A DNA stretch of 64,000 nt from Synechococcus sp. BO 8801 (lineage in GTDB: Bacteria; Cyanobacteriota; Cyanobacteriia; PCC-6307; Cyanobiaceae), in NCBI RefSeq assembly GCF_002252675.1, contig NZ_NQKY01000015.1, positions 16,635-80,634 on the forward strand, given 5' to 3'. A program made the translations under genes and the position numbers. Shown piece after piece: positions 54,150-63,198 of this stretch (position 1 is its first letter; the number at the start of each line of letters is the position of its first letter). Under the pieces are notes generated by a model. It worked only from the letters and a program-made list of their open reading frames with translations. It did no database searches and was not told where the DNA came from.

Positions 54150-55111
54150 AGGAACTGGGCCTGGCCCTGGGGCGTGGCCCCCACAGCGCCGGGATCGGCG
54201 GCCCCCGCGGGCGCCAGCGGCTGGCCGTTCCAGCGCACGGACCCGGCCGGCGGGGCCGGCTCGAGCCGCAGGCTGAAGGGGGGCAGCACCGGCAGGCTGA
54301 GGCTGCCCTGCACCGCCGGCAGCTGGGTTTCGACGCCCCGGTCGCTGCGCAGCGACAGCCGGGTGGGCCGGGCCAGCTCGAGGCGCAGCAGGCCGAGGGC
54401 GAGATCGGGCCGGTTCTGGCTGGTCTCGCGGCGCAGCCGCTGGAGCCCCTGGCCGGCGGCGGCCTTGCCCAGGGGCCGCAGGTCGGGGTAGGCGCCCAGG
54501 ATCGCCCGGTCCGCATCCTCCAGATCCGCCCGGTCACTCTGCTCGGCGCTCAGGGGCGGGATCGGCCGCAGCACATGCAGCCCCTGGGCGGCCAGCTGGC
54601 GCTGCTGCAGGTTGAGCCCGTAGATCAGACCGCCGCACAGCACCGCATAAAGCACGGTGCCCTGCCAGGTGGTGAAGACGTCGATCGAGCCCGGGGTGAA
54701 GCGCAGCAGGACCGTGTCCCGCCGCCGGCCGTGCTGGCGGTCCTGCTCCGGCGGCAGCACGCCGTCGAGGCTGCCGCGGGGCAGCTCCAGGTGCTGCTCC
54801 AGCAAGGGCAGCATCGTTCGCAGGTAGGCCGCCTCCGGCAGCCGGTCCCGCCAACCCCGCTCCAGGGCCTCGAGCACGGCGGTGCTGATGCGGGTGTCGA
54901 GGGCGAGCTGGCGCAGGCCGAGGCCGCGGCTCTCGCGGGCCTCCCGCAGCTGCTGGCCGGCGACCAGCAGGGGATCCAGGGGCCGCTCCTCAACGGCCGG
55001 ACGCAGCGGGCGGCGCTGGCCCGGCAAGCGTTCGCGCAGGCGCTGGAGCAGGGGCTTGGCCGGAGTGGGCAAGGAAGGGGGGCTCAGGGAGCGACGGCCA
55101 GGGGGCCCCAT
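54104..55111 (-). CDS. RodZ-like helix-turn-helix membrane protein
   Basis: 335 residues. A polar N-terminus, then an HTH_25 domain (about residues 48-105: GQQLREARESRGLGLRQLA, DTRISTAVLEALERG, YLRTMLPLL), a basic segment, one membrane helix (TVLYAVLCGGLIYGLNL) and an extracytoplasmic C-terminal domain resembling DUF4115 of RodZ (LARPTRLSLRSDRG, PPFSLRLEPAPPAG). RodZ links MreB to cell shape. It overlaps malQ at the 3' end and the pseudouridine synthase at the 5' end. Confidence 0.75.
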   Translation of the reverse strand: MGPPGRRSLSPPSLPTPAKPLLQRLRERLPGQRRPLRPAVEERPLDPLLVAGQQLREARESRGLGLRQLALDTRISTAVLEALERGWRDRLPEAAYLRTMLPLLEQHLELPRGSLDGVLPPEQDRQHGRRRDTVLLRFTPGSIDVFTTWQGTVLYAVLCGGLIYGLNLQQRQLAAQGLHVLRPIPPLSAEQSDRADLEDADRAILGAYPDLRPLGKAAAGQGLQRLRRETSQNRPDLALGLLRLELARPTRLSLRSDRGVETQLPAVQGSLSLPVLPPFSLRLEPAPPAGSVRWNGQPLAPAGAADPGAVGATPQGQAQFLYPPPAPAAAPRPRP

Positions 55112-55803
55112 TCTCCCGGTTCGACCCTGCGCCAGGCCCCTTCCGCCAGATCCCCCAGCTGTACAGGGCCGATGGCGATCCGGCTGAGGTCGAGCACCGG
55201 ATGGCCGAGGATCTCGGCGGTGCGCCGGATCTGGCGGTTGCGGCCCTCCCGCAGCACCAGCTCCAGCAGGGTGGCGCCGCGGTGGTGGCGCAGCCGCCGC
55301 AGCTCCACCGGCAGGCTGGGCAGGCCGTCGAGGGGCACGCCGGCCCGCCAGCGCTCCAGGGTGGCGGTGCGGGGCAGCCCCTCCACCCAGACCCGGTAGG
55401 TCTTGCGGTGGCCGTAGCGGGGATGGGTGAGGCGCAGGGTGAGGGCGCCGTCGTTGCTGAGCAGCAGGGCACCGCGGCTGTCGGCGTCGAGGCGGCCCAC
55501 CGGATGCAGGCCGGGGCGCAGCTCCGGCGGCAGCAGCTCCAGCACGGTGGCGCGGCCCTGGGGGTCATGGCAGGTGCTGAGCACCCCAGCCGGTTTGTGC
55601 AGGAGGAGCGTCAGGGTGGCGGCCGGCAGCTCCAGGGGCCGGCCGTCGACACTGATCCGGTCGCTGGCGGGGTCGGCCCGATCCCCGAGCTGGGCCAACG
55701 CGCCGTTGACCCGCACCCGGCCGTCGCGCAGCCAGATCTCCGCCTGGCGGCGGGAGCAGAGCCCAGCGGCCGCCACGAGTTTCTGAAGTCTGTCGGCGCC
55801 CAT
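55084..55803 (-). CDS. RsuA/RluB-family pseudouridine synthase
   Basis: 239 residues. An S4 RNA-binding domain (LQKLVAAAGLCSRRQAE) comes first. The catalytic domain follows, with HPVGRLDADSRGALLL holding the active-site aspartate, KTYRVWVEG, and the C-terminal EGRNRQIRRTAEILGHPV. It modifies a uridine in ribosomal RNA; RluB (23S) and RsuA (16S) types are not separable here. It is divergent from the sigma factor gene with 89 bases between starts. Confidence 0.9.
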   Translation of the reverse strand: MGADRLQKLVAAAGLCSRRQAEIWLRDGRVRVNGALAQLGDRADPASDRISVDGRPLELPAATLTLLLHKPAGVLSTCHDPQGRATVLELLPPELRPGLHPVGRLDADSRGALLLSNDGALTLRLTHPRYGHRKTYRVWVEGLPRTATLERWRAGVPLDGLPSLPVELRRLRHHRGATLLELVLREGRNRQIRRTAEILGHPVLDLSRIAIGPVQLGDLAEGAWRRVEPGEWGPLAVAP

Positions 55804-55859
55804 GCCCCCATTCTGGGGACCGCTCCAGGTCGGAGCGAGTCCGCAAAGTGATGGTAGAT

Positions 55860-55883
55860 TTACGAAACCAAACGGTTTCGTAA
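55860..55883. promoter_or_regulatory. Perfect palindrome just before the sigma factor start
   Basis: TTACGAAACC-AAAC-GGTTTCGTAA: 10-bp arms with a 4-base loop, ending nine bases before the ATG. A TAGATT hexamer with TGG before it (55852-55860) resembles an extended -10 and would place the transcript start inside the palindrome. It could be an operator or an RNA hairpin that limits ribosome access. Its AT-rich loop and lack of a T-run argue against a terminator. Confidence 0.6.
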
Positions 55884-55892
55884 CAAGGGACG

Positions 55893-56882
55893 ATGCCTTC
55901 GATCACCGTCACGGCTTCCTCCGCGTCCTTGCTGGTCCCCACCGGCGATTCGCTGCGTTCCTACCTGCGCGACATCGGCCGGGTGCCGTTGCTCAGCCAC
56001 GAGCAGGAGATCACCCTGGGCCGCCAGGTGCAGGACCTGATGGCCCTCGAGGAGATTCGCGAGGAGCTCACCCTGCGCTCCGGTGGTGAGGAGCCCAGCC
56101 CCGAGCTGCTCGCCGCCGAGGCGGGGCTCACCCCGGCCCTGCTGCGCAAGCGCCTGCACGCCGGCCGCCGCGCCAAGGAGCGGATGGTGGCCGCCAACCT
56201 GCGTCTGGTCGTGAGCGTGGCGAAGAAGTACACCAAGCGGAACATGGAACTCCTGGACCTGATCCAGGAGGGCACCATCGGCCTGGTGCGGGGTGTCGAG
56301 AAGTTCGATCCCACCCGCGGCTACAAGTTCTCCACCTACGCCTACTGGTGGATCCGCCAGGGAATCACCCGGGCGATCGCCGAGAAGAGCCGCACGATCC
56401 GCCTGCCGATCCACATCACCGAAACCCTCAACAAGCTCAAGAAGGGCCAGCGGGAGCTCAGCCAGGAGCTGGGCCGCACCCCCACCCTGAGCGAACTGGC
56501 CGTGGCGGTGGAGCTGCCCGAGGAGGAGGTGAAAGACCTGCTCTGCCGGGCCCGTCAGCCGGTGAGCCTGGAGACGAAGGTGGGCGACGGTGAGGACACC
56601 GAGCTGCTGGATCTGCTGGCCGGCGACGACCTGCTGCCCGCCGATCTGGTGGACGGCGAATGCCTCAAGGGGGACCTGCGGGCCCTGCTGGAGCAGCTGC
56701 CGGAACTGCAGGGCCGGGTGCTGAAGATGCGCTACGGCATCGACGGCGAGGAGCCGATGAGCCTCACCGGCATCGCCCGAACCCTGGGGATGAGCCGGGA
56801 CAAGACCCGCAACCTGGAGCGGCGGGCTCTCGAAGGTATCCGCCACCACTCCCGCTCCCTGGAGGCTTACCTGGTGGCCTGA
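55893..56882 (+). CDS. Group 2 RNA polymerase sigma factor (sigma-70 family)
   Basis: 329 residues. Region 1.2 ([21 protein letters not shown]), region 2 ([49 protein letters not shown]), region 3 and region 4 ([33 protein letters not shown]) are all present. It lacks the long N-terminus of the principal sigma factor, so it is a non-essential group 2 type, as used by cyanobacteria for light, nutrient and stress responses. The exact SigB/C/D/E orthology is not resolved. A striking palindrome precedes the start codon. Confidence 0.93.
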   Translation: MPSITVTASSASLLVPTGDSLRSYLRDIGRVPLLSHEQEITLGRQVQDLMALEEIREELTLRSGGEEPSPELLAAEAGLTPALLRKRLHAGRRAKERMVAANLRLVVSVAKKYTKRNMELLDLIQEGTIGLVRGVEKFDPTRGYKFSTYAYWWIRQGITRAIAEKSRTIRLPIHITETLNKLKKGQRELSQELGRTPTLSELAVAVELPEEEVKDLLCRARQPVSLETKVGDGEDTELLDLLAGDDLLPADLVDGECLKGDLRALLEQLPELQGRVLKMRYGIDGEEPMSLTGIARTLGMSRDKTRNLERRALEGIRHHSRSLEAYLVA

Positions 56883-56928
56883 GCCTCTGGGGGGCAAGGC
56901 CGGGGGCCAAGCCAAAGGCACGGCCATG

Positions 56929-56951
56929 AAAACGCCCCCGTTTCCGGGGGC
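56929..56951 (-). terminator. Terminator between rbp and the sigma factor gene
   Basis: Perfect 7-bp stem GCCCCCG/CGGGGGC with loop TTTC (56934-56951), followed on the minus strand by GTTTTC (four A at 56929-56932). It lies about 21 bases after the rbp stop and may also slow transcription from the convergent sigma gene. Confidence 0.75.
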
Positions 56952-56972
56952 TGCCGACCGTTTCGGCGAAAC

Positions 56973-57263
56973 TCAGTAGCGGGCTCGACCGCCGCCGGCG
57001 CCACCGCCGCCACCACCACCGGTGCGGGGCTGGGCCTTGTTGACCCGGATCATCCGCCCCATCCACTCGACGTCCTGAAGGTCGTCGATGGCCTTGGTTT
57101 CATCGGCCTCATTGGCCATTTCAACAAAGGCGAAGCCGCGCTTGCGGCCGGTTTCCCGGTCGAGGGGCAGGCTGCAGTTACGCAGCGCTCCATATTGCGC
57201 AAACAGATGGTTGAGATCCTCCACCTCCGCATCGAAGGAGAGATTTCCAACGTAAATCGTCAT
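56973..57263 (-). CDS. rbp: RNA-binding protein, single RRM with Gly-rich tail (Rbp)
   Basis: 96 residues. RNP2 IYVGNLSF at residue 3 and RNP1 KRGFAFVEM, with a short C-terminal Gly/Arg tail ending GGRARY. Cyanobacterial Rbp proteins bind RNA; several are cold-induced and some help mRNAs reach the thylakoid membrane. The upstream AT-rich region (57264-57300) fits a promoter and 5' leader. Confidence 0.93.
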   Translation of the reverse strand: MTIYVGNLSFDAEVEDLNHLFAQYGALRNCSLPLDRETGRKRGFAFVEMANEADETKAIDDLQDVEWMGRMIRVNKAQPRTGGGGGGGAGGGRARY

Positions 57264-57401
57264 GAACAGAGAAACAATTATGTACCGATTCGTCGATAGC
57301 CCTTGCAGGACGTTGTCACTCGCCGAAGAGAAATCTTTGAATCATCAGAAGCGTACAGCCTGGATGGGCTGGCAGGCTGGGACCCCTGCGCAGGGCGAAC
57401 C

Positions 57402-57632
57402 ATGAAGGAGCAAGCAACGGCCATCGCCCTCGTGGCGCTCTGGGTGCTGGGCTGGGGCGTGGGGGGCTCGCTGATCGATGCCGGCCTGATCGGCGCCGGC
57501 GTCTACGACCTCGAAGGCGGCCAGGTGGGGACCCTGATCACCTTCGTGCTCTGGAGCCTGCTGTGGGGCGGCGTCGGCCTGACGCTGTGGCGCCGAAGAG
57601 GCGCCGGTGGCTCCGAAGACGGAACAGCCTGA
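57402..57632 (+). CDS. Small two-helix membrane protein, unknown
   Basis: 76 residues. Two hydrophobic helices (IALVALWVLGWGVGGSLIDA; LITFVLWSLLWGGVGLTLW) with an acidic loop, then a basic/polar tail. Not recognised. The ATG at 57402 has a weak purine-rich stretch before it. It ends ten bases before the convergent small gene. Confidence 0.6.
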   Translation: MKEQATAIALVALWVLGWGVGGSLIDAGLIGAGVYDLEGGQVGTLITFVLWSLLWGGVGLTLWRRRGAGGSEDGTA

Positions 57633-57642
57633 ACGCCTCGGC

Positions 57643-57822
57643 CTACGGGCGGATGCCGAGGGCCTGGGCGCCGTAGTGCTCGCTGAACTCGGCCTGGTGC
57701 TGCCAGGCGGAAAGGAGGGTCTTGGCGACCTTGCGGAGCTCTTCGATGTCGTTGCAGTTGTCGATGGCGCGGGAGTGGACGGCGATCGAGAACTGGCGGT
57801 TAAGGGAAAGGGAAGGCTGCAT
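57643..57822 (-). CDS. Short conserved cyanobacterial protein, unknown
   Basis: 59 residues: MQPSLSLNRQFSIAVHSRAI, then a helical segment with NDIEELRKVAKTLLSAWQHQ and EHYGAQALGI at the end. The composition (less GC-biased codons, amphipathic helices) indicates a real gene, and the pattern recalls short proteins seen in picocyanobacterial genomes. No signal or membrane helix. Function unknown. The longer frame upstream is a shadow of the next membrane gene. Confidence 0.65.
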   Translation of the reverse strand: MQPSLSLNRQFSIAVHSRAIDNCNDIEELRKVAKTLLSAWQHQAEFSEHYGAQALGIRP

Positions 57823-57941
57823 GTCCTGCTTGCGATATTTCAGAACATTACGAGCAGTTGCCAGCTGGCGGGCGGAGGCACCCTGAGCGGCTATCCGTAC
57901 CGGGCTTCCCATCGGGCCCAGGGCCCTTCCCGCAACCAGGA

Positions 57942-58430
57942 TCAGAAGAACTGGTCGAAGTTGTCGAAGTCGACCGCGCGGAAGGTGCCGTCCTGCACCT
58001 GGGCCATCAGCCGCTCCAGCTGCACCCACAGGGCACCGCCGGTCAGCAGCGACAGCACGAAAGCCACCAGCAGGGCGGCACCGGCGGCGAAGCCGAACAC
58101 CTGCAGGCTGGCGCCGATGAACAGCGTCACCCCGATCACCAGCCCCGCGTAAGGCATGGTCGTCTCCAGGTTGGCGATCGGCAGCAGGGCCAGCCGGTCC
58201 TGCTTCCAGCCCTCCAGCCGGTTCTGGACCATCCGGGCGAAGGTCAGCCCGCACAGCACCGCCATGGCCAGGCCGATGCCAGCCAGCATGTAAGGCGGGT
58301 ATGTGAGCGGGGCGTACTCCAGCAGGATCTCCATGGCGTCCAGATCGCCGTAGGCGCCGCTGGCCTGGTCCAGCCCCGCCTGCCGGAGGGTCACGGGAGC
58401 AGCGTCGAGGGCGGCCAGCAGCAGGGACAC
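57942..58430 (-). CDS. Membrane protein, unknown
   Basis: 162 residues from GTG 58430. Three to four hydrophobic segments (YMLAGIGLAMAVLCGLTFA; YAGLVIGVTLFIGASLQVF; FAAGAALLVAFVLSLLTGG) with a basic loop RMVQNRLEGWKQDR and an acidic, Phe-rich end (FDNFDQFF). Not recognised. The segment between it and the short gene (57823-57941) contains no gene. Confidence 0.6.
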   Translation of the reverse strand: MSLLLAALDAAPVTLRQAGLDQASGAYGDLDAMEILLEYAPLTYPPYMLAGIGLAMAVLCGLTFARMVQNRLEGWKQDRLALLPIANLETTMPYAGLVIGVTLFIGASLQVFGFAAGAALLVAFVLSLLTGGALWVQLERLMAQVQDGTFRAVDFDNFDQFF

Positions 58431-58510
58431 GGCGGGGACGGAGACAGGCGATCGCGCCCGACCCTAGGCGCCGGAGCCGCCCCATCCGAGTGACCCGTCA
58501 GCGGAACCCC

Positions 58511-61438
58511 TCAGCCGAACCGGCTGCGGAAACGATGGACCAGGGCGTTCAGGGCCAGCAGCAGCAGCCCGACGCCGACGAACACCAGCCCCCGCAGCCC
58601 CAGGTCGGCCTGGGCCATGTCGATGGCCAGCAACCGCAGCAGGCAGGCCCCCAGGCCAACCAGGGCCACCCGGCGGAACTGGGGCTCCCGCAGCACCACC
58701 CCCAGCAGGTAGACGGCAAAAGCCTCCGCCGTCCAGAGCAGGGTCAGCAGGGCCCGGTCGTAGCCGCTGGCCAGCACCACAGCCACGGCGATGAACAGGG
58801 GATGGCCGAGCCAGAGGTTCCGCCGGCGTGCCACCCGCCCGCCGACCCAGGCCAGGGGCGGCCATCCGCCCGGATCGGGCAGCCGCTCGAGGTCGAGCCA
58901 GCGGCGGCAGGCCAGGACAAAGGCCGTCTGCAGAGCGATCGCCACCAGCCCGGCGGTCTGGGCCGCTCCGGTGGCGGCGGGGAAGGACGGCAAGTCGATG
59001 CTGAGGCCGACCAGCAGCGACGCCACCGCCAGCCAGTAGACGATCACCCCGTAGACCTGCAGCCGGATGGCAAAACGCCGCACCAGGGCCGGCCAGACCA
59101 GGAGCAGGGCCAGCAGCGTCCAGGCGACGGGTCGCCAGGGGGCGCTGATCTCCCCATGCAGCAGCACCATCACCCCCAGCAGGACCGCCTCAAGGAAGCA
59201 GGGCTGCACCGCCTTCCAGCTGGGCAGCCGCGCCAGCTCCGGCCCCGGCCGGAAGAACCAGCCGTGCAGGCCGACGGCGATCGCCAGCAGCTCGATCAAC
59301 AGGCGGCCGCGCACCTGCAGGACCCCGAGCGTCACCAGCTCCTGGCTGGGCCCAATCACCAGCAGGAAGGAGGCGCCGAAGGCGGCCAGGTAGGCCAGGG
59401 AGAGCCCCAGAGCCACCCGCAGGGCACCGCCCCGCAGCCAGCGGGTCCCAGCCAGGGCCGCGGCGGACAGCAGCAGCCAGGCCGCCCCCGGCAGCAGCGG
59501 TGAGATCGGCTCGAGCAGCCACAGCACGGCCAGCCCCGCATCGACGCCCAGCAGCGCCATCCCCAGGCCCTGGCGGCGGCCGTCGCCAGCGGTGACCGTC
59601 AGCAGCAGGGCCAGGACCGCCAAGGGGAGCAGGCGGGCCAGCAGAAGCAGCGGGGGCCAGGGTGCCTGGGCCAGCAGGGTCAGCCAGCCGGCGCCGTGGC
59701 ACAGGGCGATCGCCACGGTGATGCCGTTCCGCAGGCCGGGGGGGCGCCAGCGGCGCGCCGCCACCAGGAAGGCGCCCATCACCACCAGGCTCAGGGCCGA
59801 ACGCCAGTCCTCCGGCGCCACCAGGACAGTCCCCACGGCGACCAGGCCGCCGGCGAGCCAGCCGAGCAGGGGCCGCAGGGGCAGCGACACACCGCGGCGC
59901 TGCAGCAGCACCTGCATCGCCGCCATCAGGGCCGCCCCGACCGTGAGCACCGCAGCGGTCTGCAGCTGGTTCACCGGATCGCCGCGCAGCAGTGCGGCTC
60001 CCAGGCCGCTCAGGGTCAGCACCACCCCGGCGGCAGCACTGAGCCACCAGCCGACGCGACTGAGCGGTCCGGAGCCCTCCCGCACGGCGATGGCCAGGAA
60101 CAGCAGCGACTCCAGCAGCACCACCCCGGCCAGCAACGGCCCGTCGGCGATCACCGGGGCAAGGCTCAGCAGGGCTGAGAGAACAAGGGTCTGGCCCACC
60201 AGGCCATCGCCCAGGGCCAGCCAGCGCGGCCCCCCGCGCCGGGCCCCCTGACCCAGCAGCAGCGCCGCCGCGGCGGCGGCCGCCAGGGCCCCGGCGCGGA
60301 CGGACGCCACAGGGGGGTAGAGCAGCAGGGCCAGAGCGAGGCCGCCCCACTGGCTGAGCAGCAACGCCGCCGGCACGGCCTGCAGCCGGGCAGGGGTGGC
60401 CCCAGGGCGGTGCTGCCGCAGCAGCCCCGGGCCGAACACCAGCACCGCCGCCAGGGACGCGCCGCCGACGAGGGCGGGGGAGGCCGCCAGGGCGGGGCCG
60501 TTGCGCAGGAACCAGGCCACCTGGAAGGCGCCGAACACCCAGCTGACCACGAGCCGGTGCCGCGGCCAGCGGTGCCGCACGGGCAGCTCCGAGCCCACCA
60601 GGGCAATGGCGGCGGCGATGGCCAGGGCTGGGCCGCCCTCGAGACCGATGGCCAGGGGCACCAGGCTCACCGCCACGTGCAGGGAGGCCATCGCGGCGGT
60701 ACGGGCGATGGCGGCCAGGGCCAGGTTGGCGGCCACGCCCACGGCCAGCAGGGCCAGGGCCGGGGCCGGCTGCTCGATCCACTGGAGGCCGAGCTGGGGC
60801 AGACCGCCGGCGGCGGCGCAGGCGAACAGGACCAGGGCGCCGCCACCGCTGCGCATGGCGTCGGTGAGGTCGCGCCAGCGCGGGTGCCGGCCCCAGAGCA
60901 CAGAGGGCAGGGCCAGGGCCCCGCCCACCAGCAGGGTGAGCAGGAACCGCTCGCGGGGCCCCAGCTCCAGGCCCGCGTTGATCGTCAGGAAGGTGACCCC
61001 GGCCACCACCACGAGCACCCCGAGCAGGCCGCTCCAGTTCTCCACCAGCAGCCGCTCGATCCGCTTCCAGGGCCCGCCGGTCGCCGCGCGGGGCCGGGGG
61101 GCACGGGGGGGGCCGGGGGGCGCCGGGGGACGCTGCGCGGGGGTGGCCACCGCCGCCGCCACGGGTTCGGTTTCAGCTTCGGACCTGGCTTGGGCTATGG
61201 CCTGGGGCGCCGGCAGGGGGAGCTCCTCAGCGGCGGCGAGCCTGGCCGGTTCGGGTGGGGTGTCCCCATCGAGCCGCTTCTGGAGCACCTCGCTCCACAG
61301 CGACAGGGCGAAGAAGCGCTCGCTCAGGGAGGCGGCCTGTTGCTCAAGGCGCCGGACCCGCCGCTCCAGGGCACGGACCTGCAGGACCCAGCCCGCCACC
61401 AGCAGGGGCAGGAGGATCACCAGCAGGGCCTCGTTCAA
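58511..61438 (-). CDS. DUF2339 polytopic membrane protein
   Basis: 975 residues from TTG 61438. One N-terminal helix, a coiled segment (VRALERRVRRLEQQAA), a Pro/Ala linker, then WKRIERLLVENWSGLLGVLVVV, the conserved entry to the DUF2339 domain, and more than 20 further helices. The family is widespread in bacteria with no established function. The extreme Leu/Ala/Gly content explains the many long shadow frames on the other strand. Confidence 0.82.
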   Translation of the reverse strand: MNEALLVILLPLLVAGWVLQVRALERRVRRLEQQAASLSERFFALSLWSEVLQKRLDGDTPPEPARLAAAEELPLPAPQAIAQARSEAETEPVAAAVATPAQRPPAPPGPPRAPRPRAATGGPWKRIERLLVENWSGLLGVLVVVAGVTFLTINAGLELGPRERFLLTLLVGGALALPSVLWGRHPRWRDLTDAMRSGGGALVLFACAAAGGLPQLGLQWIEQPAPALALLAVGVAANLALAAIARTAAMASLHVAVSLVPLAIGLEGGPALAIAAAIALVGSELPVRHRWPRHRLVVSWVFGAFQVAWFLRNGPALAASPALVGGASLAAVLVFGPGLLRQHRPGATPARLQAVPAALLLSQWGGLALALLLYPPVASVRAGALAAAAAAALLLGQGARRGGPRWLALGDGLVGQTLVLSALLSLAPVIADGPLLAGVVLLESLLFLAIAVREGSGPLSRVGWWLSAAAGVVLTLSGLGAALLRGDPVNQLQTAAVLTVGAALMAAMQVLLQRRGVSLPLRPLLGWLAGGLVAVGTVLVAPEDWRSALSLVVMGAFLVAARRWRPPGLRNGITVAIALCHGAGWLTLLAQAPWPPLLLLARLLPLAVLALLLTVTAGDGRRQGLGMALLGVDAGLAVLWLLEPISPLLPGAAWLLLSAAALAGTRWLRGGALRVALGLSLAYLAAFGASFLLVIGPSQELVTLGVLQVRGRLLIELLAIAVGLHGWFFRPGPELARLPSWKAVQPCFLEAVLLGVMVLLHGEISAPWRPVAWTLLALLLVWPALVRRFAIRLQVYGVIVYWLAVASLLVGLSIDLPSFPAATGAAQTAGLVAIALQTAFVLACRRWLDLERLPDPGGWPPLAWVGGRVARRRNLWLGHPLFIAVAVVLASGYDRALLTLLWTAEAFAVYLLGVVLREPQFRRVALVGLGACLLRLLAIDMAQADLGLRGLVFVGVGLLLLALNALVHRFRSRFG

Positions 61439-61482
61439 GGCGCCGCGTGGAAGCCGTGGGGATCAACGGGCACCGGAAGGCG

Positions 61483-63198
61483 TCAGGCGGCGAGCGGATT
61501 CAAGCGGGCCAGCAGGCCCGTGGCCAGCTTGCGGGCCGAGAAGGTGCGCCGCATCAGGCCCAGCAGGGCCTGGAGATCATCGGTGTGGAGACGGTCGTGG
61601 CTCACCAGGCTCAGCAGCAGCCGCTGGCGCAGGCTGGTGCCCTCCTTGCCCAGCAGCAGGCGCAGGCCGTCGCGGGCCACCGGCAGCAGATCGGTGGAGG
61701 CGGAACCGTTCTCGACCACGGCCAGCAGGTTCTCCAGCCGCTCCACCCGCAGGCGACCTTCACGATCGAAGATCACCTCCAGCAGCTTCTCGCGCATCTC
61801 GGCGGTGTCGCCGGCCAGCAGACGCTTCGCCACATAGGGGTAGGCCACGCGGATGATGCGGAAGTCGGGGTCGAGCCGCATCGCCAGGCCCTCCTGGCTC
61901 ACCACCGCCCGGATGATCAGGGCGAAGCGGGCCGGCACCCGGAAGGGGTAGTCGTACATCAGCTCCGAGAAGCGATCGGTGATCGCCTTGAAATTGAAGC
62001 TGCCGACGTTCTCCCCCAGGGCACCACCGAGCACCTGCTCAAGGGCCGGCACGATCGGCCCCAGGGGGGTGCTGGGGTTGAGGAAGCCCAGGGCCACGAA
62101 ATCCCTGGCCAGGGCATCGAAATCCCGGTTGATCAGATGCACCACCGCCCCGGTGAGGGTGAGCCGGTCGGCATCACTGAGCGAATCCATCATGCCGAAG
62201 TCGACATAAGCCACATGGCCCAGGCCGTTGGTCTTGCCCGGCAGGGCGAACAGGTTGCCCGGGTGGGGATCGGCATGGAAGTAGCCGAACTCCAGCAGCT
62301 GCTGCAGGCCGGCGATCACGCCGGTGCGGATCAGGGCCGCCGGATCCAGATGGTGGGCCTCCAGCTCGCGGCGGCTCTGCAGCTTGGTGCCGTTGATCCA
62401 GCTGGTGGTCAGCACCCGGCGGCTGCTGAGATTGCGGACGACCGCCGGAACGGTCACCTCCGGATGGTCCTGGAAGAGGGAGGCGAAGCGTTCGGCGTTG
62501 TCGGCCTCGCGCCGGTAGTCGATCTCCTCGAACAGGGTGGAGCCGAACTCATCGATGATCGCCCCGAGTCCGAAGCCCAGATTCAGCGGCAGGAACGGGG
62601 CCGCCAGCACTGCCAGCGAGCGGATGATGACCAGGTCGCGGCGCAGGATGAAGGGCAGGTCGGGCCGCTGCACCTTCACCGCCACCCAGTGGCCCTCGCT
62701 CAGGCGGGCCCGGTAGACCTGGCCCAGGCTGGCGGCCGCCATCGGGTAGTCGGGGAACTCCTCGTACAGCTGGTGGGCCGGGGCCCCCAGCTCCGCCTCG
62801 ATCAGCGCCAGGGCGACCTTGTGTGGAAAGGGAGGCAGATCGTCCTGGAGGCGGGCCAGTTCCTCCAGCCAGTCGCGCCGCACCAGGTCGGGACGGGTGG
62901 AGAGGGCCTGGCCCACCTTGATGAAGCAGGGGCCCAGGTCGTTGAGGGTTTCGAGGATGGCGCGGGCGAGCCGCTGCTGCACCCGGGCATCGGTGCTGCT
63001 GGACTGGACCGCCAGCCGCAGGCCCAGGCCCGCCAGGCGCCACAGCACCACGATCAGCCGGCTGACCAGGACCCAGGGCCGCAGCAGCAGCCAGCGCAGG
63101 TCCGCATTGGGGTCGTAGCGCGGGGTGGGGGTGACGTCTTCGGCCAGGGTCCTGCCCCATCGATGGCCAGACTCTAGGAACTGTGTTCCCCGGTCCAT
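61483..63198 (-). CDS. ABC1/AarF/UbiB-family atypical kinase
   Basis: 571 residues from ATG 63198. Motifs of the family: KVGQALSTRPDLV (KxGQ), AAASLGQVYRA (Ala-rich loop), HWVAVKVQRPD with the lysine, EIDYRREADNAERF, FHADPHPGN and YVDFGMMDSL. C-terminal helices anchor it to membranes. UbiB/ABC1 proteins support quinone or tocopherol synthesis and are numerous in cyanobacteria and plastids. The ATG overlaps the start codon of the divergent decarboxylase gene by two bases, so one of the two starts may lie further in. Confidence 0.88.
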   Translation of the reverse strand: MDRGTQFLESGHRWGRTLAEDVTPTPRYDPNADLRWLLLRPWVLVSRLIVVLWRLAGLGLRLAVQSSSTDARVQQRLARAILETLNDLGPCFIKVGQALSTRPDLVRRDWLEELARLQDDLPPFPHKVALALIEAELGAPAHQLYEEFPDYPMAAASLGQVYRARLSEGHWVAVKVQRPDLPFILRRDLVIIRSLAVLAAPFLPLNLGFGLGAIIDEFGSTLFEEIDYRREADNAERFASLFQDHPEVTVPAVVRNLSSRRVLTTSWINGTKLQSRRELEAHHLDPAALIRTGVIAGLQQLLEFGYFHADPHPGNLFALPGKTNGLGHVAYVDFGMMDSLSDADRLTLTGAVVHLINRDFDALARDFVALGFLNPSTPLGPIVPALEQVLGGALGENVGSFNFKAITDRFSELMYDYPFRVPARFALIIRAVVSQEGLAMRLDPDFRIIRVAYPYVAKRLLAGDTAEMREKLLEVIFDREGRLRVERLENLLAVVENGSASTDLLPVARDGLRLLLGKEGTSLRQRLLLSLVSHDRLHTDDLQALLGLMRRTFSARKLATGLLARLNPLAA

